Shown here: positions 1 to 16,042 of the stretch, one piece after another
Layout of the letters: each line of letters begins with the position of its first letter
Numbering within the stretch: position 1 is the stretch's first letter
Source of the DNA: Prescottella defluvii
GTDB taxonomy: Bacteria; Actinomycetota; Actinomycetes; Mycobacteriales; Mycobacteriaceae
Assembly: GCA_029690005.1 (NCBI GenBank)
Contig: CP121458.1
Location: 1,922,001-1,986,000, forward strand
Direction of reading: 5' to 3'
Length of the DNA stretch: 64,000 bases
The notes under the pieces: model-generated
The model's database searches: none
Told to the model about the DNA's origin: nothing
What the model saw: only the letters and a program-made list of their open reading frames with translations
Position numbers and translations under genes: made by a program

Positions 1-567
1 CTCGACGAACTGCCGCAGGGCGTGAACATCCTCGCCGAGCAGCGTCCGCAGCTGGTGCAGATGCTCACCCAGGTGGATCGGCTCGGTCAGGTGGGCACCG
101 ACGTCATCAACGAGTCGAAGGACAACCTGATCGCCGATCTGCGGGCACTGCGGCCGACGCTGCAGCAGCTCGCGGACGCCACCCCGGACATCATCACGTC
201 GGCGCCGATCGTGCCCACGTTCCCGTTCCCGGACTCGATCATCCCGTCGATCCACGGCGGCATGTCCAACGTGTTCCTGTCCATCGACCTGCAGATCGGT
301 GACACCCTGTCGAACCTCGGCGTCGGCAAGGGGGACCCGGTGTACTACCCGCCGAAGTACGGTCCGCCGGTTCCGGTGAACCCGAGCAACCCGTACTACA
401 ACGGCAACGGCGCGCGGCCGGGCTGGCCGACGGTGTCGCTGCTGCCGCTGCCGCCGATCGTGCCCAATCCGGTTCCGGCGCCCGGCACCTCTCCGGTGTC
501 CGCACCGCTGACCGCGCAGCAGAACCCGTTCGATGCGTTCCTGAAGCAGCTGGGGGTGGGTGAGTAA
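1..567 (+). CDS. mceE: Mce family protein MceE, C-terminal part
   Basis: This is the 3' end of an Mce (mammalian cell entry) substrate-binding protein; the frame is open at the left window edge and about 188 residues are visible. Mce proteins form a hexameric lipid-shuttling tunnel across the actinobacterial envelope and work with YrbE permeases. The visible part ends the helical Mce region and continues into a Pro/Tyr/Asn-rich tail, as in MceE lipoproteins. It overlaps the next gene by one base (TAATG). Its place directly before an MceF-like gene and two Mce-associated genes identifies it as the fifth mce gene. Which mce operon this is, and so its substrate, cannot be told from the window. 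Confidence 0.82.
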   Translation, partial: LDELPQGVNILAEQRPQLVQMLTQVDRLGQVGTDVINESKDNLIADLRALRPTLQQLADATPDIITSAPIVPTFPFPDSIIPSIHGGMSNVFLSIDLQIGDTLSNLGVGKGDPVYYPPKYGPPVPVNPSNPYYNGNGARPGWPTVSLLPLPPIVPNPVPAPGTSPVSAPLTAQQNPFDAFLKQLGVGE

Positions 568-1815
568 TGGTCTCGCGTCTGGCCAGGTGGCAGTTGGTGG
601 CGTTCATCGTCGTCGCGGTACTCGGCATCAGCTACGTCGGTGCCAAGTACGTGCGGCTGGACACGCTGCTGGGGTTCGGTGAGTACCAGGTGGACGCGCA
701 GCTCGCGAACTCCGGCGGCATCTTCACCAACGCCGAGGTGACGTACCGCGGGGTGCCCGTCGGCCGCGTCGGTGACCTCACGCTGACCGAGCACGGTGTG
801 TCGGTCGCGCTCATGATCAACGACGGTGCGCCGAAGATCCCGGCGTCGGCGAGGGCCGTCGTCGCCAATCGGTCCGCGATCGGTGAGCAGTACGTGGACC
901 TGCAGCCGGACACCGACGAGGGGCCCTACCTCACCGCCGGCTCGGTGATCACCCAACCGAACACGTCGACGCCGATTCCCGTCGAGGACCTGATCGGAAG
1001 TGTCGACAGCCTCGCGCGGTCGGTGCCGACCGACGCGCTGCACACCACCGTCGTGGAGCTGGGCAAGGCGCTCACCGGCAAGGGGAGGATCTGCAGGTCC
1101 TGGTCGATTCGCTCGGCCGGTTCACCGCGACCGCGAACGAGGCCCTGCCGCAGACGCTCGCGCTCGTCAGCGACGGCCGGACGGTGTTCGACACCCAGGC
1201 CGATCAGTCCGACGCGATCCGTCAGTTCAGCGACGGACTCCAGCAGGTGGCCGCGCAGCTGAAGTCGAGCGACCCCGACGTCCGCCGGTTGATCGGCACC
1301 GGGGCGGACGCCAGCGACACGGTCGGCAAGGTCGTGGCGAACAGTGGCGACGCTCTGACCGCGAATCTGACGAACCTGAACACGACGCTGACCACGCTCG
1401 CACCCCGGTCGATCGCGCTGCAGCCACTGTTCCAGTTCCTGCCGGCACTGTCGGCGGGCGCGTCGGACGTCGCGCCCGGCGATGGCACCATCCACTTCGG
1501 GCTCGTGCTCGAGACCAACAATCCGGTGCCGTGCACGCAGGGCTACGAGGGCACGCAGGAGATCCTCGCGCAGATGAAGGCCCAGAACCCGAACTTCGAC
1601 GACACCGTCGACGACTTCCCGTTCAACACGAAGGTGCGGTGCGCGGTCGCGCAGGGCAACCCGACCGGCGTCCGCAGCGCCGAACGCATCGTCTACGCCG
1701 ATCCGCGGACCCCGCAGCCGTGGACAGTACCCCCAAGACCGATCCCGACAAGTTGAACCTGAACCCGATCGCCACCCAGCTCGCGACCCTGATGGGCGTC
1801 GTGCCGGCCCGGTAG
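567..1815 (+). CDS. mceF: Mce family protein MceF (two frameshifts, probably sequence errors)
   Basis: This is the last Mce subunit of the operon, a cell-envelope lipid-import protein. It has an N-terminal membrane anchor at about residues 8-25, then the MCE/MlaD domain with the typical YRGVPVGRVGDL segment, then the long helical region. The frame is lost at the G run 1082-1085 and again near the C run 1731-1735. Adding one base at each restores a 416-residue protein ending at TAG 1813-1815, the normal size for MceF. The ATG overlaps the mceE stop codon. The family call is secure, while the numbering of the mce operon is unknown. Confidence 0.85.
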
Positions 1816-1855
1816 CGGTCGGTGAGCATTCGTTACCCGAGAGTAAGGTTGCCGC

Positions 1856-2497
1856 GTGACGGACACCACGACCAAGAACAGCAAGACCCTCGTCGCGGCG
1901 ACCGTTGCGGTGGTCGTTCTCCTCGTCGGCGCCGTGGTGGCGGCCGGTTGGTTCGGTGTGGGATGGGCGCGGGCCGCGTTCGTGGAGAAGCCGAAGGCGG
2001 ACGCCCGCGAGTCGGCGCTGTCCGACGCCCGCCAGGCTGCGATCAACCTCAACTCGTTCGACGCCGACAACCTCGACCAGTCGTTCTCGAACATCGAATC
2101 GTCGATCACGGGCGGCCTGGTCGACGACCTGAACTCGACGAAGGACCAGCTCGCGCAGCAGACGAAGCAGACCGGCGCCCGTAGCACCGCCGAGGTGCTG
2201 GGCGCGACGCTGACGTCGCTGAACACCGACGACGGTACGGCCGACGCGCTCGTCGTCCTCGCCACGACGACGACGTGGCCCGACCAGTCCTCGCGCAAGG
2301 TGCGGGTGACCATGCGTTTGACCATGGACGAGGGCGACGACGGCGTCTGGCGGGCGTCGAAGTCCGTGAACCTCGGCAACGCCGCGGTGCTCGACGAGTC
2401 TCCCGCGAAGGCTCCCGCACAGGCGCCCGCACCGACCCCGCCGGCGGATCCGAACGCCGGATCGGCCACGCCCGCGCCCGATGCCGGTGGCCAGTAG
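1856..2497 (+). CDS. Mce-associated membrane protein (Mas)
   Basis: This 213-residue protein has one N-terminal transmembrane helix (about residues 12-33) and an extracytoplasmic alpha/beta domain typical of Mce-associated (Mas) proteins, followed by a Pro/Ala-rich tail. Mas proteins stabilise Mce transport complexes at the membrane. The GTG start at 1856 lies 40 bases after mceF and is in the expected operon position. I see no enzyme motif. The annotation rests on the fold pattern (single helix, NTF2-like extracellular region) and on position, because sequence conservation in this family is low. Confidence 0.72.
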   Translation: MTDTTTKNSKTLVAATVAVVVLLVGAVVAAGWFGVGWARAAFVEKPKADARESALSDARQAAINLNSFDADNLDQSFSNIESSITGGLVDDLNSTKDQLAQQTKQTGARSTAEVLGATLTSLNTDDGTADALVVLATTTTWPDQSSRKVRVTMRLTMDEGDDGVWRASKSVNLGNAAVLDESPAKAPAQAPAPTPPADPNAGSATPAPDAGGQ

Positions 2498-2571
2498 CTT
2501 CCGCTTGCCCCGCCCGATCCGGGGCGACGTCCCCCGCGGTGTCGTCGCTGCCAGTCGTTAGGAGTTCTCCA

Positions 2572-3381
2572 GTGCCTCCAATTCGTCGTAACACCAGGTC
2601 GAACACGCCGCAGCGGCGACCGAAGATCGCCGGTGCCTCGGGGCGCCCCGGGACCGACGCGAGTTCGGCGTCGGGTCCCGCCGTCGTAGACGAGTCGACA
2701 CCGGTCGCGTCGGCGCCGGTGGAATCTGCGCCCGTCGCGTCGGCGCCGGTGGAGTTGGCGCTGGTGGAGCCTGCGCCAGTCGAATCGAAGCCTGTCGAGG
2801 TGACGGAAGTCGAGACCACGGCGACGGCGGCCGACGCTGCGGCCGTCGACCGGAGCCCCGCCGTCGACAACGCGCCGGTCGCGCGCGAAGGCCGGCTGGG
2901 GTGGCGGCTCGTCGCGGTCCTGGGCGGGGTCGCGGTGGTGGCGGCGGCGTTCGCGGTCGTCGCCGCGTTCCGGCCGGGAGCGCAGGTCAGCAACACCGCC
3001 TACGTCGACATCGCTACGACGTCGGAGGTGACGGACGCGACGCGGTCGGCATTGAACACGCTCTACGCGTACGCCCCGGACACCATCGACCAGTACCCGG
3101 ACCGGGCTCGGGGTGTGCTGACCGAGAACATGCGGGCCGAGTTCGACAAGACGGTCGATCCGACGGTGTCGGCGGTCAAGCAGTCCGGCACCAGCACCAC
3201 TGTCGAGCTGAGCGATGTCGGGGTCAAGGTTCTCGACGGTGACCGGGCCGAATTGATCGTGAACATGACCGTCAGCGCCGAGGCGAAGGGCGTCGCGCAG
3301 GACAGTGCGTCGGGTCCGTTGATCGTTCGGATGGAAAAAGTTGATGGCGTGTGGCTATTGTCTGACATTGCGGATCAGTAG
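2572..3381 (+). CDS. Mce-associated membrane protein with Pro/Val-rich cytoplasmic repeat
   Basis: This 269-residue protein starts at GTG 2572, seven bases after an AGGAG ribosome site. Its first ~110 residues are cytoplasmic and low in complexity, with degenerate repeats of the type PVASAPVESAPV. One transmembrane helix follows (about residues 112-135) and then a Mas-type extracellular domain ending in VDGVWLLSDI. It is the second Mas protein after mceF, the usual arrangement in mce operons. The repeated N-terminal arm is longer than in the preceding paralogue, and its role is unknown. Confidence 0.7.
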   Translation: MPPIRRNTRSNTPQRRPKIAGASGRPGTDASSASGPAVVDESTPVASAPVESAPVASAPVELALVEPAPVESKPVEVTEVETTATAADAAAVDRSPAVDNAPVAREGRLGWRLVAVLGGVAVVAAAFAVVAAFRPGAQVSNTAYVDIATTSEVTDATRSALNTLYAYAPDTIDQYPDRARGVLTENMRAEFDKTVDPTVSAVKQSGTSTTVELSDVGVKVLDGDRAELIVNMTVSAEAKGVAQDSASGPLIVRMEKVDGVWLLSDIADQ

Positions 3382-3801
3382 TCGGGCGCTCGACAGATCG
3401 GTCAGCGCCTCCCTGTCGCCCGACGCCCACGGTCCCGAATCTTCCCGGTGCTCTTGACGATCACTTCGAGTCGAATCACCGGGACTAGGCTTGACGCGGC
3501 GGCTACCACGCGTCACTCTATGCGTGAACATTCACGCGGTCTGCCGCGTGCGGCACCCACTCGGGGTGTCCTTTCTCGTGCCCGGCTCGACATCTACTGA
3601 GTTTGGGTGTACTTTTGGACGTTGCGCTGGCTGCCTCCTGTCCACCTCTCGACCTCACTGCGGCGAAGTGATCCGCTTCCTGCTCCTGTGGCGAGGATTC
3701 GTTCGGGTTGTGACCAGCGAATTCGCCCCACATGAAGAAGCAGATACAGCGGCGGTCGCACCAGCAAGAGCGGCCCGCGTGAGGTGCTGGAAGGACGCAT
3801 C
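3382..3801 (+). promoter_or_regulatory. rpoB leader region with a palindrome
   Basis: About 420 bases separate the mce operon from rpoB and hold no convincing gene. A TTGACG hexamer at 3491-3496 could be a -35 box. A perfect palindrome, GCGTGAA-CA-TTCACGC, lies at 3522-3537, just downstream of it, and looks like an operator. The long untranslated leader before rpoB is typical of mycobacteria and rhodococci. The exact promoter cannot be fixed by eye. Confidence 0.4.
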
Positions 3802-7287
<3,486 letters not shown>

Positions 7288-7295
7288 TTTTCGGT

Positions 7296-7325
7296 CCCTG
7301 GGCTGCGATCCGTCGCAGCCCAGGG
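7296..7325 (+). terminator. Hairpin between rpoB and rpoC
   Basis: A perfect 13-bp inverted repeat (CCCTGGGCTGCGA / TCGCAGCCCAGGG) with a TCCG loop lies nine bases after the rpoB stop. There is no T tract, so it may be a partial terminator or an RNA processing or stability element within the rpoBC transcript. Confidence 0.55.
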
Positions 7326-7332
7326 GCGCTAG

Positions 7333-11366
<4,034 letters not shown>

Positions 11367-11399
11367 TCGGGACTACCGGTAACCGGTAGGAATGTCCGA

Positions 11400-11437
11400 C
11401 ACGAAGGTCCCGTCCCCACCCGGGGCGGGACCTTCGT
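11400..11437 (+). terminator. Terminator of the rpoBC operon
   Basis: An inverted repeat (ACGAAGGTCCCG...CGGGACCTTCGT, extended by CCCC/GGGG around a short loop) lies 34 bases after the rpoC stop. It is a GC-rich, weak-T actinobacterial intrinsic terminator. Confidence 0.75.
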
Positions 11438-11507
11438 GCATTCTGGATGGAGTACCACTGCGTATCCTGAAACCGAGTCGGGCTAATCGGGCAATTCGGA
11501 GGAAGAG

Positions 11508-11708
11508 ATGGCTGGGAAGAAGATCGACCGGGTCAAGGCCGAGAGCGCGCTCGAAGTCGTTCGCGAGAGCCCGACGATCGCGCTGATCGTCGCCGCGCCG
11601 GCCATCGTCGTGTTCGGTGTCCTGTGGTGGCTCACCGGGTTCGGGACGGCGCTGCTGGTGACGCTGATCCTCGCCGGTCTCGCCGTCGTCGCGAAGAAGG
11701 TGTTCTAG
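11508..11708 (+). CDS. Small membrane protein of unknown function
   Basis: This 66-residue protein has a clear GGAGGAAGAG ribosome site and an ATG start. The first ~20 residues are charged and cytoplasmic (MAGKKIDRVKAESALEVVRE). Two hydrophobic helices follow (about 24-42 and 44-62), and it ends in AKKVF. I do not recognise a family. It stands alone between the rpoBC terminator and a convergent thioesterase gene that ends one base after its stop codon. Confidence 0.6.
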   Translation: MAGKKIDRVKAESALEVVRESPTIALIVAAPAIVVFGVLWWLTGFGTALLVTLILAGLAVVAKKVF

Positions 11709-12512
11709 CTACAGCTTCTCGATTCGCGCGACCGCACGAACCTCGCCCTCGACGAGGAACCACAGCAGCAGTGACGTGCGGTCCTCGGCGGTGTGGATCC
11801 GGACGTGGTCGCGGGCGAAGATCGGGCTCAGGTGCTCGACGACGGCCCGGTGCGGCACCTCGAGAAGGTCCGGCCGGTCGGCCAGGTACTCCTCGACCGC
11901 GTGCCAGTAGGTTGCGTTGTTGACGTGGTTGAACGGGTCGATGTCCGTCGTCCGCAGGTGGAACGTCCGGTCCCCGACGTCCCGCTCCTCCCAGTCCTCC
12001 GACTCGGGTGGCGTCGCCGGCAGCCACGGCCTCCAGCGGAGTCGGTGCTCGTCGGTGGTGCTCGCCAGGCTCTCGAGCATGCCGTCGCTGATCCGTGCCG
12101 GCATGCCGGTGTCGGTGCCGATCTTGATCCAGAATCCCTCGGTCTCGATCAGCCCGTCCTCGTCGCTCGTCAGCTGCACCCGCATCGCCGACCACCGGGT
12201 CGAATGCGCGGCGCACCAGCGGCGTAGTCGGATCCGGTCCGGCCAGACGGCGGGCCGGCGCACGTCGATCACGGTGCGTCGGACGACCCACAGGGGATCG
12301 GTGTCGTCGAACCCGAAGGCGGTGACGTTGTCGCTGCCGATGTCCTGCAGGTAGCGGGCGACGCCGTCCAGTCGCAGTCGATACGCGCTGTCCACGTCCG
12401 CGGTGCGGATGGGACGTGTGGTCTCGAAGCACAGTTCGGGCGGCGGTGCCGGTGCCAGGACGTGCGGTGTGGTGACGATTTGCGTTGCGGGGGCGATCTG
12501 CTCGGAAGCCAC
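11709..12512 (-). CDS. Acyl-ACP thioesterase family protein
   Basis: This 267-residue protein has two hot-dog fold halves and resembles the FatA-like thioesterases of mycolic-acid bacteria. The first half (about 25-140) starts with the RTADVDSAYRLRLDGVARYLQD segment. The second half (about 165-260) carries DIDPFNHVNNATYW, the Asn/His active-site region of acyl-ACP thioesterases. It would release fatty acids from acyl carrier protein in the cytoplasm. It is convergent with the small membrane protein and divergent from fprB. The frame is intact. Confidence 0.8.
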   Translation of the reverse strand: MASEQIAPATQIVTTPHVLAPAPPPELCFETTRPIRTADVDSAYRLRLDGVARYLQDIGSDNVTAFGFDDTDPLWVVRRTVIDVRRPAVWPDRIRLRRWCAAHSTRWSAMRVQLTSDEDGLIETEGFWIKIGTDTGMPARISDGMLESLASTTDEHRLRWRPWLPATPPESEDWEERDVGDRTFHLRTTDIDPFNHVNNATYWHAVEEYLADRPDLLEVPHRAVVEHLSPIFARDHVRIHTAEDRTSLLLWFLVEGEVRAVARIEKL

Positions 12513-12718
12513 GGTGATCCCTCGGTTCGGCGGTTGTCGCCAGCGATTGTGGCAGGTCGTCGACGAGTCGTCACCCCATTCCCGCGGACGATCCTTGTTT
12601 CGCCGATGGGGGCCGAGTACAGTTCTGTAGCTGTAACTCTACGTAACATGAAGGCTGTCACATCGGCGCGGTGATCGGGCGTACATCACGTCCGGACGCG
12701 CGAAGGGCGGGAATCGAA

Positions 12719-14410
12719 ATGGCCTACGTCATCACCCAAGCGTGCTGCAACGACGCGAGCTGCGTCTCGGCGTGCCCCGTGAACTGCATCCACCCGACGC
12801 CGGAGGAAGCGGAGTTCGCGACCACCGAGATGCTCTACATCGAGCCGCAGACGTGCATCGACTGCGGTGCGTGCGTCGACGCCTGCCCGGTCGGTGCGAT
12901 CTTCCCCGAAGATCAGCTGACGGCGTCGCTCGACCGATACCGGGAGATCAACGCCGACTACTACACGCGGCACCCGCTGCAGCCGGGCTGGATCCCGCTG
13001 ACGCCCGCGACCCCGCCGGTCCGGGACCTCGGCACGCTGCGCGTCGCGATCGTCGGCGCCGGACCGGCGGCGTGCTACGCCGCCGAGGAGTTGCTCAAGC
13101 GGTCCGACGTCGAGGTCGAGATGTTCGAGAAGCTGCCGACGCCGTGGGGGCTGGTCCGCGCGGGTGTCGCGCCGGACCATCCCGGCACCAAGGTGGTGAC
13201 CGAGATGTTCGACTGGTCCCTGGGGCGGGACGAGTTCCAGTTCCACCTCAACGTCGAGGTCGGCAAGCACGTCAGCCACGCCGACCTGCTGGCCCATCAC
13301 CACGCGGTGATCTACGCGGTCGGCGCGTCGAGCGACCGTGCGCTCGGGGTTCCGGGCGAGGACCTGCCCGGCAGCCACGCCGCGACCGAGTTCGTGGCCT
13401 GGTACAACGGGCACCCCGACTACGCGGATCGCACGTTCGATCTCTCCGGCGAGCGGGCCGTCATCGTCGGCAACGGCAACGTCGCTCTCGACGTCGCCCG
13501 CATCCTCACTGCGGATCCGGACGACCTCGCCAAGACGGACATTGCCGACCATGCGCTCGAGGCGCTGCGCCGCAGCAACATTCGTGAAGTGGTGCTGCTC
13601 GGTCGGCGCGGTCCCGCACAGGCCGCGTACACCAATCCCGAGTTCCTGGCTCTCGGTGACCTGCCGGGTCTCGACGTGGTGATCGACCCGGCCGAGGTGG
13701 CGCTCGATCCCGCGTCGCAGGCGCTGCTGGACGGCGGCGTCGAGCCGGCCGTGGTGATGAAGGTGCGCCTGGCTCAGGAGTTCTCGCAGAGAACGCCGAC
13801 GCCGGGCAACAAGCGGATCGTGTTCCGGTACCTGGCGTCGCCGACGGAGATCCTCGGCGCGGACCGGGTGGACGGACTGACGGTGGTCGCCAACGAACTG
13901 GTCGAGGACGCCTCGGGCGGCCTCGCGGCGCATCCCACGGGCGACGCCGAGCGCATCGACACATCCCTTGTGCTCCGCTCGATCGGCTACCGAGGCCGGC
14001 CACTTGCCGGTGTTCCGTTCGACGACCGCCGGGGAGTGATCCCGAACGATCGCGGTCGTGTCGTCGTCGGTGCGGGGGAACCGCTCGACGGTGTGTACGT
14101 GACCGGGTGGATCAAGCGGGGCCCCAACGGCGTCATCGGCACCAACAAGACGTGCGCCAGGGAGACGGTGGCGCGGATCGTCGAGGACTTCGAGGCGAGG
14201 CGCCTGCCGACGCCGGCCGGTGGGCGCAAGGAACTCGGCAAACTGCTGGCGCGCCGTCAGCCCGAGCGGATCTCCCGCCGCGGCTGGGATGCGATCGATC
14301 GTGCGGAGCGCAGCAAGGGACTGGCCTCGGGGCGGCCGCGCGTGAAGATGACCGAAACGGCCGAGATGGTGGCGGTCGGCCGCAAGCGTCGAGGACTGTT
14401 CGCCGGGTAG
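12719..14410 (+). CDS. fprB: Ferredoxin/ferredoxin-NADP reductase FprB
   Basis: This is a fusion of an N-terminal ferredoxin with an adrenodoxin-reductase-type FAD enzyme. Residues 1-80 carry two iron-sulphur motifs (CCNDASCVSACPVNC and CIDCGACVDACPVGA). The reductase begins near residue 105 with the FAD Rossmann motif VAIVGAGPAACYAAEELL and has an NADP-binding GNGNVALDVAR. It ends in the usual GPNGVIGTNKTCA region. It moves electrons between NADPH and ferredoxins, for example for cytochromes P450. I chose ATG 12719, behind GGCGGG, because homologues begin MAYVITQ. The 563-residue length matches mycobacterial FprB. Confidence 0.92.
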   Translation: MAYVITQACCNDASCVSACPVNCIHPTPEEAEFATTEMLYIEPQTCIDCGACVDACPVGAIFPEDQLTASLDRYREINADYYTRHPLQPGWIPLTPATPPVRDLGTLRVAIVGAGPAACYAAEELLKRSDVEVEMFEKLPTPWGLVRAGVAPDHPGTKVVTEMFDWSLGRDEFQFHLNVEVGKHVSHADLLAHHHAVIYAVGASSDRALGVPGEDLPGSHAATEFVAWYNGHPDYADRTFDLSGERAVIVGNGNVALDVARILTADPDDLAKTDIADHALEALRRSNIREVVLLGRRGPAQAAYTNPEFLALGDLPGLDVVIDPAEVALDPASQALLDGGVEPAVVMKVRLAQEFSQRTPTPGNKRIVFRYLASPTEILGADRVDGLTVVANELVEDASGGLAAHPTGDAERIDTSLVLRSIGYRGRPLAGVPFDDRRGVIPNDRGRVVVGAGEPLDGVYVTGWIKRGPNGVIGTNKTCARETVARIVEDFEARRLPTPAGGRKELGKLLARRQPERISRRGWDAIDRAERSKGLASGRPRVKMTETAEMVAVGRKRRGLFAG

Positions 14411-14455
14411 CGTCACGGCAGGGGCATCCGGGCCCTGCGGATTCGGAGGTGGGAA

Positions 14456-15420
14456 GTGCGCGCAGTGGTTGTCACGGAACTGGCGGGACCGTCGTCGATG
14501 GTGGTGCGGGACGTGCCCGAACCGGACGCGACGGGCCTGGTCCTGATCGACGTGAAGGCCAGCGGCGTGTGCTTCCCGGACCTGCTCATCAGCTACGGCA
14601 AGTACCAGTTGCGGCCGGAACCGCCGTTCGTGCCGGGCACTGAGGTCGCCGGTGTCGTCGTCAGCGCCCCGGAGGGCAGCGGCTTCGAACCAGGGCAGCG
14701 GGTGCTGGCGGTGTCGAGCCTCGGCGGTTACGCGGAGCAGGTCGCGGTCCATCCCGCGCTGGTGCTCCCGATCCCGGACGAGTTGGGATTCGACGAGGCG
14801 GCGTCGCTCATCATCAACTACCAGACCATGGAGTTCGCGCTGGGGCGTCGGGCCCGGCTGCAGGCGGGGGAGACCGTCGCGATCCTCGGTGCGGCGGGCG
14901 GTGTCGGGACGTCGGCGATCCAACTGGCGAAGGCGCACGGCGCGCGGGTGATCGCGGTGGTGCGCCGCGACGGCGCCGACGACTTCCTGCGTGAGATCGG
15001 CGCCGACGACGTCGTGCGCCTCACGGACGGGTGGGCGACCCGGGTGCGTGAACTCACCGGTGGGCGCGGAGCCGATGTGGTGGTTGATCCGGTCGGCGGC
15101 GACGCGTTCGACGACGCGGTGCGTGCGCTCGCGCCGGAGGGCCGGTTGCTGGTGATCGGGTTCGCCGGCGGGGCATCCCGTCGATCAAGGTCAATCGGGT
15201 CCTGTTCCGGAACATCAGCGTCGTCGGGGCCGCGTGGGGTGAGTTCCTGCGGACCGAACCGACGGCGCTCGCGGACACGCACGCCGCCCTGGTGAAGCGC
15301 GTGCGGGCGGGGCTGCGTCCGATCGTGACAGCGCGTTATCCGCTCGCGTCGGCGGCCGAGGCGTTGGCGGATCTCGAGGCGGGGCGCGTCCTCGGAAAGG
15401 CCGTCCTCGTCCAGGAGTGA
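14456..15420 (+). CDS. NADPH:quinone oxidoreductase, MDR family (one frameshift)
   Basis: This is a zinc-free medium-chain dehydrogenase/reductase of the quinone oxidoreductase type. It has the N-terminal GroES-like domain (residues 1-120), then the Rossmann motif ILGAAGGVGTSAIQLAKAHGARV near residue 140, and lacks the structural zinc cysteines. The frame breaks in the G run 15168-15171; one added G restores 321 residues ending in GKAVLVQE. The GTG start follows a GGAGG site. It probably reduces quinones or enones with NADPH. The natural substrate is unknown and it stands alone after fprB. Confidence 0.82.
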
Positions 15421-15533
15421 GTGTGTTCCTCGTCACCTGAGGCCCTCCTGCGCGGAAAATCTGTTGCTGCAGGTCCGGGGCTCATGGTGTCGTGAATGAG
15501 TCGCGAATCCGGTGGGGACCCAGCATCCTTGCG

Positions 15534-15571
15534 TTGTTGCAATAGTTGCGCAGTCGCTACTATTTCCGTTC
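15534..15571 (+). promoter_or_regulatory. marR promoter with overlapping operator
   Basis: TTGTTG (15534-15539) and TACTAT (15558-15563) are spaced 18 bases apart as -35 and -10 boxes. A near-perfect inverted repeat, ATAGTTGCG-CAGT-CGCTACTAT (15542-15563, one mismatch), fills the gap. Transcription would start at about the GTG codon at 15572, so the mRNA is probably leaderless. The repeat is a natural site for autorepression by the MarR protein. Confidence 0.5.
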
Positions 15572-16042
15572 GTGGCAGATGTGACTCCAGATGAGGTTTA
15601 CGACGCGCTCGAGGAGTTCATCATGCGTCTTCTGGGCATGGGGGAGTCCGAGTCGATGGACACCCTCGTCGCGATGGACCTGTCCTTCTCGCAGGTTCGC
15701 GCGCTCTTCGTGCTGGCGCAGCACGGGGAGCCGATCGCGATCAACGAGGTCGCCGAGTGTCTTCGGATGTCGGTGGCTGCTGCCGGTCGGAACATCGACC
15801 AGTTGGTGTGCCAGGAATTGGTACTGCGCCGTGAGGACCCCGAAGATCGCCGGATCAAACGGGTCTCGCTGACGGAGTCCGGGCGAACCCTGGTCTCCCG
15901 TCACCTCGAAGACAAGCGTGACGAGCTCCGCGCGTTCGCGGGACGGCTGGACCAGCCGGATCGCAGCCGGTTGCTCGAGGCCCTTCAACCGATACTCGCA
16001 GGCAACGCCCTGCGGGCCCGAGGTCAGGAATTCTGTACATGA
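15572..16042 (+). CDS. MarR family transcriptional regulator
   Basis: This 156-residue regulator has a winged helix-turn-helix with MarR features: the recognition region INEVAECLRMSVAAAGRNIDQL and the wing REDPEDRRIKRVSLT. It starts at GTG 15572 (VADVTPDEVYDAL), nearly at the predicted transcription start. Its stop overlaps the ATG of the following efflux gene (ATGA), so the pair is an operon. By family knowledge it should repress the pair until a ligand, often the pump substrate, releases it. Confidence 0.85.
   Translation: MADVTPDEVYDALEEFIMRLLGMGESESMDTLVAMDLSFSQVRALFVLAQHGEPIAINEVAECLRMSVAAAGRNIDQLVCQELVLRREDPEDRRIKRVSLTESGRTLVSRHLEDKRDELRAFAGRLDQPDRSRLLEALQPILAGNALRARGQEFCT

Noticed and set aside
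12686..14938. A 750-residue open frame opposite fprB
   Set aside because: It runs across two forward genes and a gene boundary, has no ribosome site and no recognisable domain.
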